Below, in pieces: positions 1 to 10,039 of a stretch of 64,000 bases of DNA. This DNA comes from Mactra quadrangularis. Lineage: Eukaryota; Mollusca; Bivalvia; Venerida; Mactridae. Location of the stretch: contig CM046294.1 in NCBI GenBank assembly GCA_025267735.1, positions 42,879,570-42,943,569 of the forward strand, in the 5' to 3' direction. Position 1 is the stretch's first letter, and the number at the start of each line of letters is the position of its first letter. A model generated the notes under the pieces. The model saw nothing but the letters and a program-made list of their open reading frames with translations. It was not told the origin of the DNA and did no database searches. The translations under genes were made by a program, and so were the position numbers.

Positions 1-3000
1 TCCTGCCAATGCTTTCAGGTAATAGTCATTTCTTAGAAGTTACAAATATTATTCTTGATCGGAAACAGTGGCGCTTTTCACGTAAAATCTTACGACAAAA
101 GTCATCGTAAGTCCCTTTCAAAAATTTTGCAGAAGTAAGGATAATAAATATACATGTAAGTATAATATGATATTCAAATGCTAAACAATGTTCTACCTAA
201 TTCAATAATAATTGGTATTGATTAAGCTAAAATTGACGTATTATTAATTTTTTTGCTTTTGACTTACGATGATTTTTACCGTAAGATTTTTGTGAAAAGC
301 ACCACTGAACTGTTTAAAATGTAGAAAGATATTTGCTTTTTCGTTCGAGTATCAATGGAATGTATCATGATAACTGTACACAAGACACAGGAGAGTATTT
401 TCAAAGCTAAGTATCATTGCTTGTTCAAGACTCGCCCCAGGATGTATTTGTTCCAATTTATCGAGGGCTGAAAAGTGTGTGACCATTTTTTTAATTTTAT
501 TTTATAATACTGGATTCAACGCCGTGTCAACACTTTTTGGTTATTTTACGGCGTCCAGCGCACCTAACCTAGCTTTCCTGGACCCTTTTCTATCAACTGT
601 ACTCACCTACTCTTCCACAATGCCGGAAAATTCTGCATGTATTTTGTCAAATTTACATAGAAGGGTATAACCTCCCGGGCGGGATTCGAAACCGTACCCC
701 TCTCGAGGCACTAGATATGAAATCCCGGTGCGCTACCGACCCGGATTTGTTTGATCTTTAGACATATACACCAAAGATAGAATGATAGACGTCACTAATC
801 TAATGCAGGTATTTTAGGCGTGTCTAGAGTTATGAAATTATCAAATGAAAAGTTGTAATCAAATACCATTGTATTTTTTCGTATTCGTATGTTTATTATT
901 AAAGAATATTTCGAGTTTGTATACTAGTGCATGAAATCACCATCTTTTCAAGCTGAATATTAAGAAGTGAAAATACCATTATTACAACAATACTTACCCG
1001 CTCGCAGAATATGTTAATTTTAGATAAAGTGATATTTTAAAAGGGACTTTTGTCAGTTATCTTTCCTTGATAAAATCTGAAGCAATCCAACTGGTAAGTA
1101 GGTCCTTACAGTTGGAATCCTCGGATTTTATAATTGAAGTCCTATGTAATGATAATATAATATTTCATCTATTGTCTTTCTTGTTAATTAAGATATTAAC
1201 ATGAGTGATGAAATTTAGATAGTTCTTTACCCTAACAATACTTAGCTTGATTTTCAAACATATTAAATGATGTCCCAAAAATTTATTTAAGATTAATTGT
1301 GTCAAATTGCCATTTCAAAGTAAGGGTAAAATCCGAGTAATCTAACTGAATAGACCTACCTATTTAAAGAGTATACAAGTGGAAATAACTGACTAAGGTT
1401 CCTTATTTAAACATGGCATTTCTATGTTTACAGTGAGCTTGGTACAATAGACAAATTTATGATAGAGAATGGAACAATTACTTCTATAGATGGTGACATG
1501 TTGTCAGGGGTTACCATTGTAAGGAATACCTCGGCTTCACCAGCATTCCCTAAACATCATGGTGCTTTTATTATCAAGAATGCTAAACTAGACACTGCTA
1601 GCACTGTACCTACAAACTTGTTCACTGGACAGACAGGACTGTATGAAGTTGTTTTGAAGGTATGAAATTGATTATATTTATTGTGGCACTTTTCACAAAA
1701 ACTCTTACGAACAAAGGGATCGTAAGTCGAATTCATAATTTTGTAGTTCAAAGTCAGAGGGCTATTAAAAATAACTATGATATGATATTCAAAAGGTATA
1801 CAATATTCTACATAATTCAGTAATTATATTGAATTAATTGACCAAAAAATGACGGTATTATGACTGTTTCTTGCTTCTGACTTACAATGATTTTTATCGT
1901 AAGTAAGATTTTTTGTGAAAAGCGCCACTGTTTTGTTTAATTGTGAACCCATGCAGGCGAGTGATTGTATACTTCTGGTCACTGATTTACAGTTTCTTTA
2001 GTAATAGAGCGTCCTTGGATTGTTTACAATTACTGAATATTCTCTTTTCTGAAAGAATTGAAGCTCTTCTATTGGTTTATCAAGACTAGTGGTTAGGTGA
2101 ACTGAATTCGTATGACTTTGATTGTTAAAAAGAGGTATTTACAGGATCTTTAATATTGTGATCTCCAGCTACCATTAATGAAGATCAAAGATTTGTTTTA
2201 AATGAAACATTCCATATTCTAATGGTTTTGTATTTGACATATTTGCAAAGTTTTATAAATTTCATTTTTACAAAAAACTAGTATGTCTTATGATAAAGTC
2301 GTCCGTCTAGCTCAGTTGGTTGCACGCAAGTCTACTGATCGAGAGGTCATAGATTCGATTCCCGGACGGGGCATACTTTCATGGAGCTTGGTCATGAAAT
2401 GATTTTATACGGCCATTCTCTCTCCTACCACTGAATCTTAATCATGTATGACCATTGTCAGTGCCTGACTGATATATTCGCCAAGTAACTGGTTAACAGC
2501 TAAATCTAGAGAATTAGCCTTTCTATGCAGGAACGATAAGTAGGTTGACTGTCCGTCGTGATATGACATATACAATGTGTTGCAGCGACGCTGTGCCATG
2601 ATAATTATGATGTTACTTTTATTACGTGTAAATTTTATAAATTCAAATGTATAATAACTTATAATTATTTAAAGTCAATGTATTTCAGAATATGAATCTG
2701 TCTTCTATCGATGCTGACCTGTTTGGGACGGGTACCTGTGTCAATATACGTTACCTTGACCTCAGTGATAATTCCATCACGGATTATCCCAGCACTTTAT
2801 TCACTAATCTCAATAATCTTGGTGTCATCAGAATGTATGGACAAGACATTGCTACTTGCTCCTGTACAAGTCTTTGGTTTATGGACCATGCTTACACTAA
2901 CTACCTGACACTGGAAGGTGACATCATTTGTACCAGCACAGGTAGGGCTTGTGTTCATTTATATCAATTTATTTTAGCTCGATCGTGAGAAAAGTTCTAA

Positions 3001-5523
3001 AAACTTGGATTTTTCACATTTTCAAGTCTGCCTCCTGGTACCCCAGTACTGAGCTAGTAGGATGAAGTTTCTTGCTCAAGGAAACAACAAGGTAGGTTTT
3101 GGATTACTAGTCCAACGTCGTAACCGCTCGACCACGCCCTCTCCTAAGAGTTTGTGTTGATTTTTCAGGCAAAAGCCAGTCAGTGAACCACCCGTTTTCC
3201 AATTAGCAAGACAATTCTACAAAATATTTACATGTAAACAATAATGTAGTCCGTTTTTTTCTCAATTGTCAAAGTTAGAATAATTTCGGAAAAATAACGA
3301 AAGTAACACGACGATAAATTTAACATACGAACTCGCCTTGAAATTATTCATGTTTTGACAGTTGAGAAAAAAAACCGAATTATACCATACATGCATTTTT
3401 GCGTTGTTTCAATCGAAATAATCATGCGCTCATCATTTCGCATTGATACTAGTTAGGAACTCCTAATATTAATCACATGCGAGCAAACTTATATTATATT
3501 CAACAATAAAATATAGCAAAATGAGTTATTCCTTATGTTTCAGTAATAATATTGTCATTATACTTAAAATGAATGAATGTAATTTATAATACGTCTTTAC
3601 TGACTTTTCAAAATTATTTTTATCAATTTTGTATTCTAAAAATATTTCGCAGTATATTGAATGTAAAACACTACCAACACATAGCTATTATGTTTCTTAT
3701 TGTTTATTAAAAGTGTTCCAACGTTTCGCCACTCAAGGCTACTTCAGGTATATATAAGAAAATATTTCGCAAAACTAATTTTATCTTACAGGAAAGTTAG
3801 CATGGGAGTATTATCACAGTAATTGTGTGGAGGAAGTAGTGGAATGTGACGGTGGTAGGTATTTTTATCTTCCATATGCGGATCTAGCGGGGGAGTCAGG
3901 GGGTCCGTACCCTTCCTGGAATTTCCAAAATGTAACTGTCCATTAGTATATTTCTTGACTGCATGTCATTTATAAGTAGTAAGATGCAATTTTCGGTGCT
4001 TAACATAGATTTGATTATGTAGTTATTATTATTATTATTTATATGTTGCATTATTTTGCAAAATGTGTGTAATGTGGTTGTGGTTCGAAAGTTTGAACCC
4101 CCCTAGAAAAAGTTCCCAACCCTCCTTGAAAAAAATTCTGGATACACCCCCGTCTTCTGAGTCAAACTTGTACCATACAACCACGTAAAATCGAATATTA
4201 TTCATGTCTACTTTAGACACATGCCTCCTTTTTATAGCAAAAATACGTTTACCTGTATGTACATGTTTTGTAAAATGTCTATGTGCATGAATAAACTGCT
4301 CTCCAAAAATTCCTTCACAATACTATTTATTGAATTTCTACTAATTCAGAGTTCAAGTTTACAAAATCATTCAATAATAGTTTATTGAATTCATTACTTA
4401 AGCATTAGATACTTAATTTTATTTGGTACATTTCATTTTTGTGTTTCAGCATTAGTTACCTTCCAGCCTCCAAAAGTATGGCCAATGTATCTCAATTAAC
4501 CAGTTTCACGTTTGTGATATTGTTGTCATTGCATATCCAAAAGAAAAATGTACCAATTTCAAAAAGCGAAATTTAAATCACTTAACAAGAAACTACCTAT
4601 ACAACTTTTTAAACTCCATGTAGTATGCAAACTGTAAATGTGTGAAGGAACTTTTGGAGGGCAGTGTAAAGACAGGGACCGGTTGTCTAATTATACACAT
4701 TTAATTCAGGATGTTGCTTAATACTTGTGACCAAAATCATAAGTTTGAGCGTACTAAACATGATTGGCCAATGTTTACAGAGTCAATTGGGCAAGACCCT
4801 AAGCATTATAATCTTGCGTTACTTGCAATAAAGTCAACATATGCTGCACAATAAAATATAAAATTTGATATTTTAATCCCATTGAGAACAAAGTCTTTTA
4901 TAAGGGAGATAACTGCAATTGTCAACTTGCGCTTATGAAATAGAGTTATTGTTCTTGAATTGGCTAGTACTCGCGTATAATTAGTTATTCAGAAAACGAG
5001 TCTAGTGTAAAAAGATATTTCAAAACTATGTCGTTGATTACCAAAAGTTATTATATTTGTTAAAATGTATACAAATTCAGCGTAGTTTTTTCCTAAAATA
5101 TGTGCAAACTTCCGAGGGGGTACTATTTAAAACAAAATCGAGCTGTGGTCCATTTTTGAGTGAAACTTGACTTCAACGTAAAATACTAATAAATGAATGG
5201 TCAATATGGGACCTTCACAAGATTTTGCGTTTAAGAGCATCCCCTTGGAAGTATAAACCCCGTCAAAATTTCGCAACCCATCATGTATATCTAAATTTTT
5301 ATTTCATTTTACAGGTGTTGCTTTGGTGGGCGCTTGTCTCACACCTATAGATCTGACAGGGTTCTCACTGGGCTTTATAGCTTTTGTTCTGGGATGGGTG
5401 GTACTCGGTCTAACCATTCATACAAGGAAACAGATGGGACAAAGCAAAGGTAAAGGAGGTGCCGGCAAGAAGCCGGGAGCCAAAAAACCAGCAGCGAAGA
5501 AACCAAGCAATGGATGGGCTTAA
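1..5523 (+). CDS. Leucine-rich-repeat single-pass membrane protein, 3' part (5' end outside window)
   Basis: Joined coding exons, all GT-AG with matching phase: <1-18, 1434-1659, 2689-2941, 3792-3854, 5315-5523 (stop TAA 5521-5523). About 255 C-terminal residues are visible. The first fragment reads PANAF, a typical LRR ending. Exon 3 has the LRR core YLDLSDNSITDYPSTLF, followed by a cysteine-rich cap (CSC...W, then C in exon 3; C and C in exon 4) like an LRRCT. Exon 5 encodes one hydrophobic helix (GFSLGFIAFVLGWVVLGLTI) and then a short cytosolic tail made almost only of Lys, Gly, Ala and Pro. The protein is therefore probably an extracellular LRR receptor or adhesion protein with a basic, signalling-domain-free tail. 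The ligand is unknown. Introns carry SINE and MITE insertions. The number of LRRs and the signal peptide cannot be seen. The family is confident; any orthologue name would be a guess. Confidence 0.85.
66..307. mobile_element. MITE, family B
   Basis: CAGTGGCGCTTTTCACGTAA at the left and GTGAAAAGCACCACTG at the right, plus inner inverted blocks (TCATCGTAAGTC / GACTTACGATGA). About 240 bases, in LRR-gene intron 1. Confidence 0.9.
512..745 (-). mobile_element. tRNA-derived SINE, family C, reverse orientation
   Basis: Reverse-strand head at the right end (CCGGGTCGGTAGCGCACCGG) with box B complement GGATTCGAAACC. The body GGCGTCCAGCGCACCTAACC is shared with the copies at 15071, 27113 and 43468. 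It lies in LRR-gene intron 1. Confidence 0.88.
1681..1930. mobile_element. MITE, family B
   Basis: TGTGGCACTTTTCACAAAAA ... TTTTGTGAAAAGCGCCACTG with the family interior (TGATATGATATTCAAAAGGT, TTTCTTGCTTCTGACTTAC). It starts about 20 bases after LRR-gene exon 2. Confidence 0.92.
2297..2605 (+). mobile_element. tRNA-derived SINE, family A
   Basis: Head has a box A-like TAGCTCAGTTGGT and box B-like GATTCGATTCCC, with pairing acceptor ends (CGTCCG/CGGACG). The body (GGAGCTTGGTCATGAAAT, GTTAACAGCTAAATC, GTAGGTTGACTG) is shared with the copies at 34625 and 57882. The tail is truncated. It lies in LRR-gene intron 2. Confidence 0.88.
2975..3155 (-). mobile_element. tRNA-derived SINE, family B, reverse orientation
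   Basis: Reverse-complement head CGTGGTCGAGCGGTTACGAC and body with CTTGAGCAAGAAACTTCATC and CTACTAGCTCAGTACTGGG. It matches the copies at 19692, 24215, 63191 and 63609. It lies in LRR-gene intron 3. Confidence 0.88.
3246..3388. mobile_element. Small fold-back element (family I)
   Basis: Left CCGTTTTTTTCTCAATTGTC and right GACAGTTGAGAAAAAAAACC are inverted matches that continue inward to GAATAATTTC / GAAATTATTC. It lies in LRR-gene intron 3. Confidence 0.7.
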
Positions 5524-8500
5524 AATAAACATTTCCTGTTTTAAGTTTTTGTTTTCATTAACTGAATGCTAATTTTTATTAGTGCATATACGCTTTGGAA
5601 AATATCATGTTTATAATTTTAATAGGACTATTAAATGCTTCAAAATTGATTCATTTCTAATTTAAAATGTACAGTACATTTTATCAAATGTGATGCAAGT
5701 TATTTTGCATTTAAGACGGTATTAGATATTGTATAACTTTATTTTTCGAGCCTAATTATTAAGAAAATGAAAAGGGAAACAATCCAGTAAATGCAACTGA
5801 TGATAAATCATGATTATTGCCCTTTTAAGTGAAATAAAATTTTAATCCAATCAGTCCCGTATAATTCCTTTTTAAATTCAATATAAATCTCTTTCTTTAA
5901 ATTCATTTTTGTGAAACATAGTTTAAGAAATTTTGATTTCGGCATACATCAAATTTGATAGGGAAATAAGTTTAAAGAAATAACTTTGAAAAGTTTTATT
6001 AATATATTTCACCACGAACAATGGATGTTTGATTATGTTGGGTCCAACCAATGTAGCGACACTCGATTCTGATTTTATGACTTTTCTCTATGTATCTATG
6101 GACCCTTTAAATTGAGTTTGATAAAAATTCCGTAAAGGTCTAAGTATTGTAGAAAAATGAACAATGAAATGACATCATCTAATTTCCCCTTGTAATTTTG
6201 CATAATGTATTTATTAAATTTCGAAAATTTGCATATTTTGACTTCAAAAGAAATATTAAAATCTTTTAGACATAATCAGGCATCCATAATGCATCAGTGC
6301 TAAAATGGAATAGATGATGACGTCATTTCCGTTCATTTGTCTATTTTCAGGTTTACGTTTTGTATGAAGATAGAATCGCCCATGTGTCGGACTAATTGAT
6401 TATATGCAGTTTTGTTAAAATCAATGTCATAATTATCATTAAAACGAATGCTAAAACTCTTTTGGAGGTGTGTGTTTTTTTAATTACAATAGTCTGCTAA
6501 AATCTTGTGTTGCTTAGAATTTTCTGCATCCAATGGTTCCATTCTGTTCTCTTACATGAATCCTTAATCTTGAGTAATTGTTGCAATTTTATTTAATGTT
6601 AGCCAATTGGTTGTGACTCAAGTCAAGTAAAAAAAGTCAAAATATTTTATTGACCTAAACTTCGTTCATTATCAACAGATCATTTCGGTTGTATTTACAA
6701 ATAACATAGAAATATATACATGTCATAATTATTATACGATTTGAAACATTAAGAAAAACATGCAGAATGAATATACATTGCAAAAAAGAACAGAACAAAA
6801 CATTTTTAATATCTATATTCCAAATAGACCCAAATAAACATATTTAACCACACGACCAACCATTCACGTTTGTCACAAGCAAACAAAATTGCATTAGTAA
6901 TCGTAATAATTTACTGGTCCGTTTATCGCCTGGGTGCTGTATTACATCACAAACAGGGTTTTACTGTACAAATTACACACACCTGTGGTGGTTGTTCAAA
7001 GTACCCTTAAGCTAATTTAAAATGGCCCTTCAATCGTTTAAAACCCCTTTAAATAATGATGTTGACCAATAATGCATTAATTACACCCCATTACTCCGAG
7101 TACTAATTTCCATTAAATTGTCATTTAAATAAAACTAACTCAATATCCCTTGTCTCTGTATATACAGTACACTTCAAAAGTCCTTCGATGAGATCCTGTT
7201 GTAGGGATAATGCAGTTCAATTTGAAATGAAAAAGGGAAAAAAAGAGTTATCTTGGCAAGTTCCAAATCAGTATTTCAATAAATTTATCAACATAAAATT
7301 CAAACTATACTACATAGATAAGTTTTAAAGGGATATACCGGCAAATGACTGTACCAAAAGTATAAAACCAAGTTTAGTCTTTAAAACAGTATGAAGAACG
7401 TTAGAAATCAATTACTAATAACATGTGTCGCTTATAACATTCAACTGAACAAATTAAAACATGCGGCATACACATTGTTGAAAACGAAAGTAGGATACTG
7501 AAGGAATAACCAAGCTATTTATAGATTTGTTTTAATAAGTCGTACTTGCTGAAATTAAACATTTTCATTGGTCGCTTCTTGTCTTTTCAACATTCTTCGG
7601 CGGTTAGGATATCTTTTAATAGAATTATATTATTGTTGCACAATAACAAGTTCTAGTATCTTCTCATCAGTAAATGCATATTTTAATACTAATCTATTTT
7701 ACCTAACCTGACCCACGTGGGTCTAGTTAGGAAACACCCCAAATATAAAGAGAAAATATAGAAATATTTTGCATTATATTTTTATAATTGTGATTGAAAC
7801 AGACAAACTGATATGCAGAACCAGGAAAATTGGAACTGAAAATTTTGCCCACTAATCCCTTTAATTGTAGTAAAATACTTATATAAATGGTATGCATGAT
7901 CAATTTTTTCAAGATTTAATTTTTCAGAATTTTTGGTGGGCACTGTAGATTGGGGTATGTTCAAATAAAATCTTTTATGAATCTAATTTCCATTATAATG
8001 ATTAGTCAACGATTTCCGAGTACAAATTTTTAAAGGCTTATTATGTATTGTAATTTTTGCTCGTATTTGAATTCTCGAATATGCATTTAGACTTACTGAT
8101 TTTTAGAATTTAGAAAAATACTCAGTTTAAAAGTGACCAGCAACATTGTATATGCTGTAAGTGTTTTGCCAAATGAAGAACTTTTGGATATTAATCGAGA
8201 AATTCGTAGAGATGTGAAATTAATGATCCTGAGAAGATATTTGGATAATGTAAGGTTATAGTTTGTATTTTCAAGGGATTTAATGTTATTTCCGTAAGGA
8301 TAGCGATTAAGAAATATTAATTATAAGGGTTTTTTTGGATTATCTTGGAAAAATTGTCGCTGTTGTAATTAACAAAACAGGATTAAACTCAACGAAAAAG
8401 GAACTTCTGAGGAGATGAGATTTTTGTTAAACCAACACTCTTCTAAGACTTGAAATGTCCATGGAATCAGTTTAAGACTACCAGTTTGGTAGCCTCACAT

Positions 8501-8676
8501 TATTTTACATTAAACGTATAGTGTGTTTAGAATATATTGTCTGTTCTAAGTTCGAGTTTAACAATTAGACAATATTTAGTGTTGTAAAATGTTTTTTCTG
8601 TCATTAAAAAGCTAACCATTAAATATTCTAATCATCAAAGTTGAATTGAAGTTATTGGCACAGTTCAAAATACACA
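5524..8676. other. Intergenic region between LRR gene and GPCR
   Basis: AT-rich sequence holding the LRR 3' UTR and the 5' flank or UTR of the GPCR. I saw no exon-like reading frame with splice sites, no clear SINE and no clear inverted repeat. The short frames present lack codon structure. Confidence 0.6.
5834..5839 (+). promoter_or_regulatory. Candidate poly(A) signal for the LRR gene
   Basis: AATAAA about 310 bases after the stop codon. Another AATAAA at 5524-5529 starts directly behind the stop and would give an unusually short 3' UTR. Choice between them is inference. Confidence 0.35.
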
Positions 8677-9948
8677 ATGGATCATACTATACTAAATATA
8701 ACAGGCGTGGAATACGAGTCTGGTAACAATGTGTCACATTCGACAGAAACATCAACCAGCGGAGTCTCCGATAAAAAACAACTAGTCAGCGGATATATCA
8801 ACCTCTTAGTTCCGCCTATTTTAATCACCATTGGGGTCACGTGCAATCTTATGATAATTCTGACCATGCGCACTAAACACTTCCGGAAAGTTTCAACTTC
8901 CGTTTATTTAAAAGCGGGAGCTTTTAATGACGTTTTGGCGCTTCTGATTTCACTCTCTGCACATTGGTTGTATGTTAACTTTCCTGAGGTTTACGTAAGA
9001 ACTGATTCCTCCCATATCATGTGTAAGTTTTTCAATTTCTACGGAAGCGGAAATAACGACTTCGGAATACTCGTCACGGCCTCGATGACAGCCGAGCGTG
9101 CTTTTGTGATTGTCTCCCCTTTTGGCGCTGCTAGACACTGTACCACAAAACGTTCCTGGAAAATTGTAATAGGCATCACAGGATTTGTGATCCTCAAAAA
9201 CATGCATTATCTTTTTTCCTCTGACATTGTACCGGAAGTAAGGACTGACAGACTTTGTGACGTATTTCCGGAAAGACTTGAACAGGAATACCAAGACTTT
9301 TACTCAGATATGTGGCCATGGATACATTTATCGTATGTGCTGATCTGTGCTGTTGCTATTCTTATCAGTAACATTGTAATTTTGCATTTTGTTAGACGAT
9401 CCACAGCCGATAAGCATTCTGGGGGACAAAAATGGCGCCACCTACTTCCGATGTTAATTGGGGAGTCCATTTTGATTATGATTTTGACATTTCCGTTCTC
9501 AATGCATTTAGCTTTACTCGCAATACGCCTAAAGTATGATGTTGACTTATACAGTGATCCGAAAAAGGCGGCAACTGAAAATCTCATTTTCAATGCGACA
9601 TTTTATATGCTTTATTCAAACAAGTGTGCCACATTTTTCATGTACTGCGTCACCGGAAGTAGATTCAGAGATGGTCTGAGCACAGCGTTAATTAGACATT
9701 TTTGTCCGAAATCATTTTCAGACGAACGACCTTCACCTTCATATGCCTTGAGTATTGTCTCCACGAGGTCAATGTCATCCAAAAAACTGTCTTCACCTAG
9801 GAAACTGACACGTGACTCAAATGCCTCGTGGAATTGTTCAAAAAGCACATGTACCACGTGTAACTCGATCAGTGAAAATGAAATCCATGTGAAGAATAGT
9901 TTTGAACTGGTTGAACGAACTCAGAAAAGTATATCTGTGTATATTTAA
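8677..9948 (+). CDS. Class A GPCR, FMRFamide-receptor-like, intronless
   Basis: Single open frame of 423 residues with seven hydrophobic segments, acting at the plasma membrane. Class A landmarks: N57 in TM1 (GVTCN), D85 in TM2 (AFNDVLAL), C116 at the top of TM3 paired with C194 in loop 2, ERA at 140-142 in place of DRY, TFPF in TM6 in place of CWxP, and a TM7 ending SNKCATFFMYCVTG instead of NPxxY, followed by the basic helix-8 start SRFR. Possible N-glycosylation sites are N7 and N18. The C-terminal tail is Ser/Thr-rich, as expected for kinase and arrestin sites. The altered DRY and NPxxY motifs and the N-x-H in TM4 fit the lophotrochozoan FMRFamide-receptor-like group; the ligand is probably a peptide but is unknown. 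The first ATG of the open frame was taken. Single-exon structure suggests expansion by retroposition or an ancestral intronless family. Confidence 0.92.
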   Translation: MDHTILNITGVEYESGNNVSHSTETSTSGVSDKKQLVSGYINLLVPPILITIGVTCNLMIILTMRTKHFRKVSTSVYLKAGAFNDVLALLISLSAHWLYVNFPEVYVRTDSSHIMCKFFNFYGSGNNDFGILVTASMTAERAFVIVSPFGAARHCTTKRSWKIVIGITGFVILKNMHYLFSSDIVPEVRTDRLCDVFPERLEQEYQDFYSDMWPWIHLSYVLICAVAILISNIVILHFVRRSTADKHSGGQKWRHLLPMLIGESILIMILTFPFSMHLALLAIRLKYDVDLYSDPKKAATENLIFNATFYMLYSNKCATFFMYCVTGSRFRDGLSTALIRHFCPKSFSDERPSPSYALSIVSTRSMSSKKLSSPRKLTRDSNASWNCSKSTCTTCNSISENEIHVKNSFELVERTQKSISVYI

Positions 9949-10033
9949 CTAAAATGGTACAATTGTTTTAAATTTAACTATTTTTTGTATTAATGTGTTT
10001 CTTATTTATTCCCGATTATTTGTTAAGAAATTC

Positions 10034-10039
10034 AATAAA
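10034..10039 (+). promoter_or_regulatory. Candidate poly(A) signal for the GPCR
   Basis: AATAAA 86 bases after the GPCR stop codon, within an AT-rich tract. Confidence 0.45.

Noticed and set aside
2297..2370. Functional tRNA genes at this and similar positions (34625, 57882, 43468, 19692)
   Set aside because: Each tRNA-like head continues into a shared SINE body and tail, and stem pairing is imperfect. They are SINE promoters rather than tRNA genes.
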